From: Betaproteobacteria bacterium
Lineage (GTDB): Bacteria > Pseudomonadota > Gammaproteobacteria > Burkholderiales > CAIKXV01
Direction of reading: 5' to 3'
Assembly (NCBI GenBank): GCA_947458265.1
Contig: CANGYF010000010.1
Location: forward strand, 1 to 64,000
DNA length: 64,000 nucleotides
A program made the translations under genes and the position numbers. Positions 52,481-61,157 of the stretch are shown here, one piece after another. Each line of letters begins with the position of its first letter. The first letter of the stretch is position 1. The notes beneath the pieces are model-generated. The model had not been told where the DNA came from and ran no database searches. It worked only from the letters and a program-made list of their open reading frames with translations.

Positions 52481-53871
52481 TGCACGGCGCCCGGCATCGC
52501 CGGACCCTCCGTTCCCTGCGCTGCCGGCGCGGCCAGCGCCCGGTCGGTCGACAGGCGCACCACGCCGCTGCGTACCGCGTCGCGCGGCATCAGCGTGGAG
52601 ACGATGCCGATGCGCTCGGTGATGAACTTGCGTGCGCCGCCGCCACCGGCAGGGCCATTGGTGTAGAGCGCCTCCAGCTCCAGCCCGACGCGCTCGGCCA
52701 GTTCCCGCGTGCCGCCGCTGGCTGCCGCGCGCAGCCTTACCTCCCAGGGATCGCTGCGGTGCCCGAAGTCGGAGCCGTGGATCGCGTCGACGCCGATCAG
52801 GTCGATGCGCAGGTCCGGCAGGTCATGGTGAAGCCGCTCGTACAGCACGGCGCCTGCCAGCTCGGCCCGGGCGCGCGCGTTCGGGCCGGCATAGGAGATC
52901 TCGCCTTCGCCGATGAAGCCGGCGCGGTAACCGACGCTCACCTTCAGCGTGCCGGTGCGCGACAGCCCGTCGGCGTTCTCGACGCGGATGCGGTCTTCGC
53001 CGAGGTCGATGAGGTCGACGGTACTGAAGTCGGCGACCACGTCGGGGGTGATGTAGGCGGTCGGGTCGGTCACCTCGTACAGCAGCTGTTCCTTCACCGT
53101 GCGCAGGGTGATCATGCCGCCGGTGCCGGGCACCTTGCCCAGCGTGCCATTGCCGTCGGCCCCGACGTCGCAGAACGGAAAGCCGAGGTGCGCGAGGTCG
53201 CGCACGTCCTTCAGGCCGGGGTCGGCGAAGTAGCCGCCGGTCAGCTGTCCCGCGCACTCGAGCAGGTGGCCGATCACCGTGCCGCGGGCGAGCAGCGTCG
53301 GTTCGTCGAGCGGCCAGCCGAAGGCATGGATCATCGGTGCCAGGAACAGCGACGGGTCGGAGACCCGGCCGGTGATGATGACGTCGGCACCGGTGGCGAT
53401 CGCCGGCAGGATTGCATCGACGCCCAGATAGGCATTGGCGGAGATCGGCGGCCCGAACTCGCGCACCGGCTGCCCGGTCTCGAGCGCAGGCGTGTCCGGG
53501 TCGAGCCGGTCGAGCACGTCGTCACCGGTGACCACCGCCACCTTCAGCGGCAGCCCGAGCTCCGCTGCGATCTCGACCACCTTGCGGCCGGCCCCAATCG
53601 GGTTGGCTGCGCCCAGGTTGCTGATCAGCCGGCAGCGACCGCGCTTGAGCAGCGGTAGCAGCGCGGTCATGCGCGCACGCAGCAGCGGATCGTAGCCCTG
53701 GTCGGGATCGGCCAGCCGGCGCAGCTGCGCGGCGGCGACGGTGCGTTCGGCCAGGCATTCGAGCACCAGCCAGTCGAGCCTGCCCTGCGCGGCGAGGATC
53801 ACCGCCGGGTCGATCCTGTCGCCCTGGAAACCCGCGCCGCAGCCGATGCGGATCGTCTTATGGCGAGGCAT
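52477..53871 (-). CDS. AtuA-family (DUF1446) protein
   Basis: A 464-residue protein of the acyclic terpene utilization AtuA family, with IRIGCGAGFQGDRIDPAVIL at the start, RLISNLGAANPIGAGRKVVE and HLGFPFCDVGADGNGTLG. AtuA-family proteins occur in catabolic operons for branched acids and terpenes; the precise reaction is not settled. First gene of the AtuA / AtuA-like / Bug operon. The substrate is unknown; without atuB-H homologues it is not the citronellol pathway as such. Confidence 0.9.
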   Translation of the reverse strand: MPRHKTIRIGCGAGFQGDRIDPAVILAAQGRLDWLVLECLAERTVAAAQLRRLADPDQGYDPLLRARMTALLPLLKRGRCRLISNLGAANPIGAGRKVVEIAAELGLPLKVAVVTGDDVLDRLDPDTPALETGQPVREFGPPISANAYLGVDAILPAIATGADVIITGRVSDPSLFLAPMIHAFGWPLDEPTLLARGTVIGHLLECAGQLTGGYFADPGLKDVRDLAHLGFPFCDVGADGNGTLGKVPGTGGMITLRTVKEQLLYEVTDPTAYITPDVVADFSTVDLIDLGEDRIRVENADGLSRTGTLKVSVGYRAGFIGEGEISYAGPNARARAELAGAVLYERLHHDLPDLRIDLIGVDAIHGSDFGHRSDPWEVRLRAAASGGTRELAERVGLELEALYTNGPAGGGGARKFITERIGIVSTLMPRDAVRSGVVRLSTDRALAAPAAQGTEGPAMPGAVQ

Positions 53872-53975
53872 GGTTAGGCATCGATCGCATGGGCCGGATT
53901 GTCGGTGGCACCCGGTCCGCAGTCAATCGAGCGGCCGGGGGACGGCGCAGAGCCATCGCTGTGGGACAATCGGGG

Positions 53976-54134
53976 ATGCATGTCGTTGTCCTCGGAGCGG
54001 GTGTGATCGGCATTGCCACCGCCTCGTGCCCGTTGCGCGACGGGCACCGGCTCACGCCTGTCGAGCGCAGCGAGGGTGTGCCGCTCGATGCCGCTCGATG
54101 CCGGTCATGCCGATGGCGGCCGGCGTCCGGTTAG
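53976..54134 (+). pseudogene. 5' remnant of a D-amino acid dehydrogenase gene (dadA)
   Basis: From an ATG at 53976 the frame reads MHVVVLGAGVIGIATASC and then RDGHRLTPVERSEGVPLDAA: the FAD-binding dinucleotide fold of DadA, with GxGxxG and the nearby acidic end of the second strand. About 40 codons on, the similarity stops and the frame ends at TAG 54134. A full DadA has over 400 residues, so this is a fragment left by a deletion. It sits between the AtuA operon and the ABC gene. Confidence 0.7.
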
Positions 54135-54155
54135 ATACTTCCCGATGAAAGAAAC

Positions 54156-55898
54156 ATGAACGCCCGTCTCGCACCGCTGATGCAACTCTGGCCCTTCGTG
54201 CGGCCCTACCGAAAGCGCGTGGCGATCGCCCTGTGCGCCCTGCTGGTCGCCGCCGGTTCGATGCTGGCCATCCCGGCCGCCTTCCAGCGGCTGATCGACC
54301 ATGGCTTCTCGGCCGAAAACACCGGCGGCATCACCGGCTACTTCGTCGCGCTGTTCGTGGTGGCGGTGGTGCTCGCCACCGCGACTGGCACCCGCTTCTA
54401 CCTGATGAGCTGGCTCGGCGAGCGGGTCAGTGCAGACCTGCGCAATGCCGTGTACTCGAACGTGATGCGCCTGTCGCCGCGGTTCTTCGAGACCATGCGC
54501 AGCGGCGAGATCCTGTCGCGCCTCACCGCCGATACCACCGCGGTGCAGACCGCGGTAGGTACCAGCTTCTCGATGGGGCTGCGCAACGGACTGCTGCTGC
54601 TCGGGGGGCTGGGCATGCTGGTGATCACCAGCCCGCGGCTGGCGAGCTACATCCTGGTGCTGATGATCGCGGTGGTGCTGCCGCTGGTGGTGTTCGGCCG
54701 GCGCGTGCGCAAGCTGTCCCGGATGAGCCAGGAGAAGCTGGCCGAGGCTTCGGCACTGGCCGGCGAGACGCTCGGCGCGGTGACCACGGTGCAGGCCTTC
54801 GCCCAGGAAGCGCGCGAGTCGCGCCGCTTCGGCGCAGCGATCGAACAGTCGTTCTCGGCCGCGTTGCAGCGGGCGAAGGCAACGGCATCGCTGCTGCTCG
54901 CCGTGATCGTGATGGTGTTCGGCTCGATCGTCGTCGTCCTGTGGCTAGGTGCCCAGGACGTGCTCGCCGGCAGCATGACCGCCGGCCAGCTCGCGGCGTT
55001 CGTGCTTTATGCCGTGGTCGCCGCCGGCTCGGTGAGTGCGCTGGCCGAGGTATGGGGCGAACTGAACCGTGCATCGGGCGCGGTCGAGCGGCTGCTCGAA
55101 CTGATGAACGCGAAGTCGGAGATCACTGCGCCCGCCCTGCCCACGGTCGCGCCGCTCAACCGCGGTGCGGTGAGGTTCGAGCATGTGGGCTTCCGCTATC
55201 CGTCGCGGCCCGATGTCGACGCCATCGCCGATGTCACGCTCGACATCGTCCCGGGCGAGACGCTGGCGATCGTCGGTCCGTCCGGCGCCGGCAAGACCAC
55301 CCTGTTCCAGCTGCTGATGCGCTTCTACGACGTCACCAGCGGACGCATCCTGATCGACGGCGTGGACATCCGCGCGATCGACCTGCAGCGCCTGCGCACG
55401 CTGCTCGGCGTGGTCGCGCAGGACAGCGTGGTGTTCGCCGCTTCGGTGCGCGACAACATCCGTTACGGCGTGCCTGATGCCACCGAGAACGAAGTGCGTT
55501 CAGCCGCGCGCATGGCAGCGGTCGAGGAGTTCGTCGCACGGCTGCCGGAAGGCTATGACACTCCGCTTGGCGAGCGCGGCGTGCGCCTGTCCGGCGGGCA
55601 GCGCCAGCGGATCGCGATCGCCCGCGCGTTGTTGAAGGATCCGCCGATCCTGCTGCTGGACGAGGCGACCAGCGCGCTCGATTCGGAAAGCGAGGCCTTC
55701 GTGAAGGCGGCGATCGACCGGGCGGCGCAGGATCGGACAGTGCTGGTCATCGCGCACCGGCTGTCGACGGTGCAGAGCGCGGATCGCACGGTGGTGATCG
55801 ACCAGGGTCGCATCCAGGCGATCGGGACGCATGCGGAGCTGATGGCGAACAGTCCGCTCTATGCGCGGCTGGCGGCATTGCAGTTCGGGAACGGATAG
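54156..55898 (+). CDS. MsbA-like ABC exporter, fused permease-ATPase
   Basis: A 580-residue half-transporter. The N-terminal part (about 20-310) has six membrane helices; the ATPase has Walker A (GPSGAGKTTL), Q-loop, signature LSGGQRQRIAIARAL, Walker B (ILLLDEATSALDS) and H-loop (IAHRLS). It works as a dimer and probably exports a lipid or drug. The dadA remnant ends 22 nt upstream. The start region has only a weak ribosome site (GAAAGAAAC). Confidence 0.93.
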   Translation: MNARLAPLMQLWPFVRPYRKRVAIALCALLVAAGSMLAIPAAFQRLIDHGFSAENTGGITGYFVALFVVAVVLATATGTRFYLMSWLGERVSADLRNAVYSNVMRLSPRFFETMRSGEILSRLTADTTAVQTAVGTSFSMGLRNGLLLLGGLGMLVITSPRLASYILVLMIAVVLPLVVFGRRVRKLSRMSQEKLAEASALAGETLGAVTTVQAFAQEARESRRFGAAIEQSFSAALQRAKATASLLLAVIVMVFGSIVVVLWLGAQDVLAGSMTAGQLAAFVLYAVVAAGSVSALAEVWGELNRASGAVERLLELMNAKSEITAPALPTVAPLNRGAVRFEHVGFRYPSRPDVDAIADVTLDIVPGETLAIVGPSGAGKTTLFQLLMRFYDVTSGRILIDGVDIRAIDLQRLRTLLGVVAQDSVVFAASVRDNIRYGVPDATENEVRSAARMAAVEEFVARLPEGYDTPLGERGVRLSGGQRQRIAIARALLKDPPILLLDEATSALDSESEAFVKAAIDRAAQDRTVLVIAHRLSTVQSADRTVVIDQGRIQAIGTHAELMANSPLYARLAALQFGNG

Positions 55899-55953
55899 GG
55901 AGCATGGCGTCGCTCGTGATGCAAAAGACAAGACCTGACCCCGTGCTCACTCT

Positions 55954-56277
55954 TTAACGCGGCATTACCGCCCACTCCGGCAGCGGCCATCCGAGCAGTT
56001 CCGCCAGCCGGCAGGTCACCCATCCCGCTTCCGGCGCGCTGACCACTGAGTCTTCGGCCAGCAGCCCGCGGTGGATGCGCTCCAGCACCATGTCCTCCGG
56101 CACGCCGAGATCGAGCTTGCGCTGGGTGGCATGCTCGGTGAGCATCTGCGCCATGTCTTCGCACAGTTCGTAGCGCTCGGCGATCACTGCGCGCGGTTCG
56201 GTCGGCTTGATCGATCCCTTCGGGATGAACAGGTCGATGAACGGGCGGGGGATGGCGATCTGGTTTTCGTCCGACAT
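55954..56277 (-). CDS. Conserved hypothetical protein
   Basis: A 107-residue acidic protein (MSDENQIAIPRPFIDLFIPKG... RYELCEDMAQMLTEHATQRK). Similar proteins in Burkholderiales are sometimes named ATPase with chaperone activity, but no nucleotide motif is seen here. It is downstream of, and on the same strand as, two Bug genes, right after a four-base-style junction (1-base gap). The sequence AAAGACAAGACCTGACCCC at about 55924, on the plus strand just after its end, resembles words found near REP-associated transposases. Confidence 0.75.
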   Translation of the reverse strand: MSDENQIAIPRPFIDLFIPKGSIKPTEPRAVIAERYELCEDMAQMLTEHATQRKLDLGVPEDMVLERIHRGLLAEDSVVSAPEAGWVTCRLAELLGWPLPEWAVMPR

Positions 56278-57231
56278 TCAGTCCGCCTTTGCTCCCGACA
56301 GCTTCACCAGCTTCGCGTACTTGTCCAGTTCGCGCAGGAAGAAGCGCTGGAACTCGGCGGGTCCGAGGGCAAGTGGCTCCAGCCCATCGCGATCGAAGGC
56401 GGCGCGCATCTCCGGCGTCTGCATCGCCTTCAGCGTCTCGGCGTTCAGCCGGTCGATGATCGCCTGCGGCATGCCGGCGGCGACGAACATGCCGAACCAG
56501 TTGTCGGTGTCGAAGCCGGGCAGGATGCTATCAAGCGTCGGCAGCTGCGGCAGCAGGGCGGTCGGTTTCACCGTGGTGACCGCCAGTGCGCGCAGCCGCC
56601 CGGTCTTCAGGTGCGGCATCGCGACCACGGTGGCGAAGAAGCTCATGTCGACCTCGCCGCCGACCACCGCGCCGACGACCGCGCCGGCACCCTTGTACGG
56701 TACATGCGTGACCTCGGCGCCGGTGAGCGAGGCGAACAGCACCCCGGCGAGATGGCTGGTGGTACCCATGCCGTTGGAGCCGAAGTTGAGCCCGCCCTTG
56801 CGCTTCTTCAGCAGTGCGACCAGTTCCTTCACGTTGCGCGCCGGCACCGACGGGTGCACCACCAGCAACTGCGGCGAGGACACCACGCCGGTGACCGGTA
56901 CGATGTCCTTCAGCGGGTTGTAGCCGAGCTTCGTGTACAGGCTCGGGTTCACCGCCAGCGCGGCCGAAGAGAACAGCAGCGTGCTGCCGTCGGCCGGGGC
57001 CTTGGCCACCAGCTCGGCGCCGATGTTGCCGCCGGCGCCAGCGCGATTGTCGACGCTGAACGGCTGCCCCATCGATTCGCCATACTTGACTGCCAGCAGC
57101 CGGGCGACGATATCGGTGACGCCGCCGGGGGCGAACGGCACCACGATGCGTACCGGCCGGGTCGGCCAGGCCTGTGCGACGGCGGTGGCTGGCAGCAGTG
57201 CGGCCAGGGTGAGCAGTGCGAGTCGTTTCAT
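56278..57231 (-). CDS. Bug/TctC-family solute-binding protein
   Basis: A 317-residue protein with a short signal peptide (LALLTLAALLPATAVAQA), then WPTRPVRIVVPFAPGGVTDI, SVDNRAGAGGNIGAELVA and VTHVPYKGAGAVVGAVVGGE. Its ATG overlaps the stop of the upstream Bug gene by four bases (ATGA), so two binding proteins are made from one mRNA. Usual motifs intact. Confidence 0.93.
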   Translation of the reverse strand: MKRLALLTLAALLPATAVAQAWPTRPVRIVVPFAPGGVTDIVARLLAVKYGESMGQPFSVDNRAGAGGNIGAELVAKAPADGSTLLFSSAALAVNPSLYTKLGYNPLKDIVPVTGVVSSPQLLVVHPSVPARNVKELVALLKKRKGGLNFGSNGMGTTSHLAGVLFASLTGAEVTHVPYKGAGAVVGAVVGGEVDMSFFATVVAMPHLKTGRLRALAVTTVKPTALLPQLPTLDSILPGFDTDNWFGMFVAAGMPQAIIDRLNAETLKAMQTPEMRAAFDRDGLEPLALGPAEFQRFFLRELDKYAKLVKLSGAKAD

Positions 57232-58280
57232 CAGTCGAGCCTTATCTTCGCTGCGTCGATCACCTTCGCCCAGCGGGCGACCTCGGCTTCCATGAATGCG
57301 CGGAACTCCGCCGGGGTGTTGCCCGAGGGTTCTACGCCGAGTTCTGCCAGCCGGGTGCGTACGTCCGGGATACGCACGATCGTCGCGACTTCGGATGACA
57401 GCCGATCCACCAGTGCCTTCGGCGTGCCGCCGGGCGCAAGCAGGCCAGCCCAGGAACCCGACACAAAGCCCGGGATGCCGGCCTCTGCGATGGTCGGGAT
57501 CTCGGGCGCCGTCGACCAGCGCATCGCGCTGGACAGGCCGAGTGCTCGGATCTTGCCGGCACGCACCTGCGGGATCATCGCCGACAGGGTGTCGAACATG
57601 ACCTGGATGTGGCCGCCCATCAGGTCGGCCAGCGCCGGCGTGGTGCCCTTGTAGGGCACGTGGGTCATCGTCAGCCCCTGCTGCTGGGCGAGCAGCTCCA
57701 TGGTCAGGTGCGCCGCCGCGCCGATGCCGCTGGATCCGAACGAGATCGCGCCCGGCTTCGTGCGCGCGAACGCCAGCAGTTCCTTCAGATCCTTCGCCGG
57801 CAGGCTGTTGCTGGCAACCAGCACCAGCGGTGCGACGCCAACCAGCGACACTGGCTCGAAGCTCTTCACCGCGTGGTAGGGCAGCTTTGCATACAGCGAC
57901 TGGCTGGCTGCATGGCCGGCGATCACCATGCCGGTGGTGTAGCCGTCGGGCGCGGCCTTGGACAGCGCCTCGGCGCCGATGATGCCGTTGGCGCCGGGGC
58001 GGTTGTCGATCAGCACCGGCTGGCCGAGCGCCTTCGACAGCTGTTCGCCGACGGTGCGCGCCATCAGGTCGGTGAAGCCGCCGGGCGTGAACGGCACGAT
58101 GATGCGCAGCGGTCGGGACGGGAAGGCCGGCTGGGCCGCTGCCGGTGCAGGCAGCACGGCAAGCGACACCGACAGCGCCGTGAGTGCCAGGCCTGCCACC
58201 CACGAAGACATCACGACCGGCAGCGCGGACACCTGCGCCGGGTACAGCGCAACCTTCACGGTCGCGGCAGATCCTTGCAT
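57231..58280 (-). CDS. Bug/TctC-family solute-binding protein
   Basis: A 349-residue protein, the first of a tandem pair. GGAGGAG lies 6 nt before the ATG at 58280, which decides the start over longer readings. Signal region (about 25-55), then FPSRPLRIIVPFTPGGFTDL, VLIDNRPGANGIIGAEALS and MTHVPYKGTTPALADLMGGH. It opens toward birA across a 272-bp gap. Confidence 0.93.
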   Translation of the reverse strand: MQGSAATVKVALYPAQVSALPVVMSSWVAGLALTALSVSLAVLPAPAAAQPAFPSRPLRIIVPFTPGGFTDLMARTVGEQLSKALGQPVLIDNRPGANGIIGAEALSKAAPDGYTTGMVIAGHAASQSLYAKLPYHAVKSFEPVSLVGVAPLVLVASNSLPAKDLKELLAFARTKPGAISFGSSGIGAAAHLTMELLAQQQGLTMTHVPYKGTTPALADLMGGHIQVMFDTLSAMIPQVRAGKIRALGLSSAMRWSTAPEIPTIAEAGIPGFVSGSWAGLLAPGGTPKALVDRLSSEVATIVRIPDVRTRLAELGVEPSGNTPAEFRAFMEAEVARWAKVIDAAKIRLD

Positions 58281-58519
58281 CGCATGCTCCTCCTGTGTGG
58301 CCGTTACGCAGGTGCCCGATGCTCTGCGGCATCGACCGTGACAACCCACGCCGAACGCAGCTTACCGCATCGGAAGACCGCGCCCACCTGCCAGGGCAAG
58401 AACGCCTCTGGTCGCCGCGGGTGCGTTCGCCGGAGGCCACCGTCTGGCGGCCGGATGGGGCAACCGCGTCCGGTCGCGCAGCCGGCTGGTCTGGCGTCGA
58501 CGGGCGGCGGGGATGCGTG

Positions 58520-58528
58520 TGCTAGCAT
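58520..58528 (+). promoter_or_regulatory. Possible extended -10 promoter of birA
   Basis: TG-C-TAGCAT, an extended -10 pattern, lies 25 bp before the GTG start of birA; no clear -35. Confidence 0.3.
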
Positions 58529-58552
58529 CCCCCAGAAGAGAGCGACGACCCA

Positions 58553-59674
58553 GTGAACCGCGGCCCGCAACGACAGCGCGACGACCGGCCCTCGAGGCGG
58601 GTGCTCGCCAATGCTTCCCGGCTGGCTGCGCGCCAGGCGATGCGTCCCCTGTCGTTCCGGGTGCTGCGAAGCCTCGACGCCGCCGGCTTCACCTCCGGCA
58701 CGCGCCTGGCGCGCGAGTTGTCCGTGTCGCGCTCGACGATCTGGAGCGCGGTGCACGACATCGAGCGCTCCGGCGTCGGCGTCGAGCACGGGCTCGGCCG
58801 CGGCTACCGGCTGCGTGAGCCGATCGAGTTCATCGATGCCGCACGCGTGCAGTCGATGCTCGGACACGCGGCACGCTCGCTCGCGCTCACGGTGCTCGAT
58901 CGCTGCGAGTCGACCAACACCGCGCTGGCGCGCCAGGCCGAGGTCGGCGCCTCGCATGGCACGGTGCTGATCGCGGAATGGCAGTCTGCCGGCCGCGGCC
59001 GCTTCGACCGCCGATGGTCGAGCGTACCGGGTGCAGGCCTGACCTTCTCGCTGCTCTGGCGTTTCGACAAGGGTGCGCTGCTCGCCGGGCTGAGCCTGGT
59101 GGTGGGCCTCGCCATCGCCGATACGCTGCGCGTGCTCGGCCTGCGCGAGGTGCGGCTGAAGTGGCCCAACGACGTGCTGGTGCGCCGGCGCAAGCTCGCC
59201 GGCGTGCTGACCGAGATCCGCGGCGACATGCTCGGGCCGTGCGCCGCGGTGATCGGCATCGGGCTCAACGTGCGGCTGCCGCAGGCGACGATCGATGCGA
59301 TCGACCAGCCGGTGACCGACCTCGCGCGCAGCGGTCTCGAGGACCTGGACCGCAATGCGATCCTCGGTGCACTGCTGTCGGGGCTGGCCTCGGCGCTGGA
59401 GCGTTTCGGACGCGAAGGCTTCGCGCCGTTCCGGCGCGAGTGGCAGGCGCATTGCGCAAGCCTGCACCGGCCGGTGAAGGTCGTGCTGCCCGATGGCGGC
59501 CTGGTGCGCGGCACGATGCTCGGCGTCGATGCACAGGGTGCGTTGCGCATCGAGGTCGATGGTGAGACCCGGCGCGTGTTCAGCGGTGAACTGTTCGAGC
59601 CCGGATCGGCCGGGGTGCGTGCGAAGGCCGATGCCGCGAGCGGGCGCAGGCCGCAGCAGGTGGAGATCGAATGA
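58553..59674 (+). CDS. birA: Biotin-[acetyl-CoA-carboxylase] ligase / repressor BirA
   Basis: A 373-residue protein with an N-terminal winged helix (about 33-95; TSGTRLARELSVSRSTIWSA) and a biotin protein ligase domain with GRGRFDRRWSSVP (biotin-loop region), KWPNDVLVRRRKLAGVLTE and the C-terminal SH3-like domain. It charges biotin onto carboxylase carrier proteins and can repress biotin genes. The GTG at 58553 is the first possible start; an ATG at 58640 would remove 29 residues that look loosely structured. coaX begins in its last codons (four-base overlap). Confidence 0.93.
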   Translation: MNRGPQRQRDDRPSRRVLANASRLAARQAMRPLSFRVLRSLDAAGFTSGTRLARELSVSRSTIWSAVHDIERSGVGVEHGLGRGYRLREPIEFIDAARVQSMLGHAARSLALTVLDRCESTNTALARQAEVGASHGTVLIAEWQSAGRGRFDRRWSSVPGAGLTFSLLWRFDKGALLAGLSLVVGLAIADTLRVLGLREVRLKWPNDVLVRRRKLAGVLTEIRGDMLGPCAAVIGIGLNVRLPQATIDAIDQPVTDLARSGLEDLDRNAILGALLSGLASALERFGREGFAPFRREWQAHCASLHRPVKVVLPDGGLVRGTMLGVDAQGALRIEVDGETRRVFSGELFEPGSAGVRAKADAASGRRPQQVEIE

Positions 59675-60465
59675 TCCTCGCGCTCGACCTGGGCAATACG
59701 CGCGTGAAGTGGGCCCTGCACCCGGGTGGTCTGCCGGTGGCCGGGCGCTTCATTGCCGACGGCGCAGTGGACCTGGACGACATCGATTCGCTGCCGCAGC
59801 GCTGCCAGCCGGCAGGCCCGCTGTCCGGGATCGCGGTCTGCAGCGTCGCCGGTTCGGCAGCCGATGCCGCGATCGAGCGGCTGGCTGCCCGCCTCGCGGT
59901 GCCGCTGCAGCGCGTGCAACCGACGGCGATGGCCGCGGGCGTGCGCAACCTCTACGGGGTGCCGGGGAACCTCGGCGCCGACCGCTGGGCGGCACTGGTC
60001 GCTGCAAGGGCGCGCAGCCGCGGGGCGGCGCTCGTGGTCGACGCCGGCACGGCGATGACCGTCGATGCGCTGGCCGCCGATGGCCGCTTCCTCGGTGGTC
60101 TGATCGTGCCCGGCTACGACCTGATGCGCTCGGCGCTGGCCCGCGGCACGGCAAGGCTGCCGGTTGCTGCCGGCCGCTTCGATCCGTTCCCGCGTTCGAC
60201 CGACGATGCGATCGTCACCGGCGCGCTGCAGGCGATGGCCGGAGCAGTGTCGCGCACGCGCGATGCGATGCTTGCGGCCGGGGAGTCGGCACCGCAACTG
60301 GTCCTGACCGGAGGCAGCGCGCCGCTGCTGCTGCCGGTGCTGGAGGGGTTCGCGCCGCTGCACGTGCCGTCCCTGGTGCTGGAGGGCGTGCTGGTGCTCG
60401 TGCAGGATCCGGGAACGAGTGCGCCTGCCGGCGATCGGCTGCCGCCTGGCGAGGACGCACGATGA
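59671..60465 (+). CDS. coaX: Type III pantothenate kinase
   Basis: A 264-residue ASKHA-fold kinase that phosphorylates pantothenate, the first step to coenzyme A. It shows the phosphate-1 loop ILALDLGNTRVKWAL, the PGNLGADRWAALVAAR region, the DAGTAMTVDALA segment and a Gly-rich adenosine region (LTGGSAPLLLPVL). It overlaps birA and the SPOR gene by four bases each (ATGA). Confidence 0.94.
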   Translation: MILALDLGNTRVKWALHPGGLPVAGRFIADGAVDLDDIDSLPQRCQPAGPLSGIAVCSVAGSAADAAIERLAARLAVPLQRVQPTAMAAGVRNLYGVPGNLGADRWAALVAARARSRGAALVVDAGTAMTVDALAADGRFLGGLIVPGYDLMRSALARGTARLPVAAGRFDPFPRSTDDAIVTGALQAMAGAVSRTRDAMLAAGESAPQLVLTGGSAPLLLPVLEGFAPLHVPSLVLEGVLVLVQDPGTSAPAGDRLPPGEDAR

Positions 60466-61130
60466 CGCGCTGGATCATCGCGCTGCTGCTCGCCGCCAAC
60501 GTGCTGTTTGGCGCGCTGGTCGGCTTCGGCGGCCCGGGGCGAAGCCCGGATGCGCAACTGCTCGCCCTGCAGATGAACGCACAGCAGGTGCGGGTGGTGG
60601 CCGGAGGCGCAGACCAGCCCGCCCCGAGGGCGGTAGCACCGGCACCGGCGGCCTGCCTGGCCTGGGGGCCGTTTGCCCAGGCCGATGCTGCGCGCGCGCG
60701 CGAGCTGCTCGCCGGGCTGGTGCCGGCCGAGGCGGTGTCTTCGCGCGAGACTCCCGGCTCGGTGAACTGGTGGGTGGCGATGCCGCCGCAGAAGGGCAGG
60801 GCGGAGGCACAGCGCAAGCTGGCGGAACTGAAGGCGCTCGGCGTGACCAGCTACACGCTGGTCGAGACCGCCGACGAATGGCAGTACTCGATCGAACTCG
60901 GCACGTTCGCCGAGGAGGCACTGGCGCGCGAGTACCTCGCGAAGCTGCAGCAGGTCGGCGTACGCACCGCGCAGGTGGTCGAGCGCCGCGCGCCGGCCAG
61001 CGTCCAGTGGCTGGTGCGCGAGCCAGGCGAGGCCCTGATGGTCCGGGTGCTTGCACTCAAGCAGGAGCACTTCCCGGAGAGCGCACTGGGTGCGATCGAG
61101 TGCCCGCCAGTGGCCGCGCCAGCGCGCTGA
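60462..61130 (+). CDS. SPOR-domain membrane protein
   Basis: A 222-residue protein with an N-terminal anchor helix (IIALLLAANVLFGALVGFGG) and a C-terminal SPOR-like region (SVNWWVAMPPQKGRAEAQRK, YSIELGTFAEEALAREYLAK), the fold that binds denuded glycan at the division septum. It shares an operon with birA and coaX by four-base overlap, an arrangement common in betaproteobacteria. Confidence 0.85.
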   Translation: MTRWIIALLLAANVLFGALVGFGGPGRSPDAQLLALQMNAQQVRVVAGGADQPAPRAVAPAPAACLAWGPFAQADAARARELLAGLVPAEAVSSRETPGSVNWWVAMPPQKGRAEAQRKLAELKALGVTSYTLVETADEWQYSIELGTFAEEALAREYLAKLQQVGVRTAQVVERRAPASVQWLVREPGEALMVRVLALKQEHFPESALGAIECPPVAAPAR

Positions 61131-61157
61131 AGTCGCGCCGGGGCAGGCGCTGGCCGG

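Noticed and set aside
55918-55950. REP-associated transposon remnant
   Set aside because: The word AAGACAAGACCTGACCCC resembles sequences near RAYT transposases, but no transposase or inverted repeat is present.
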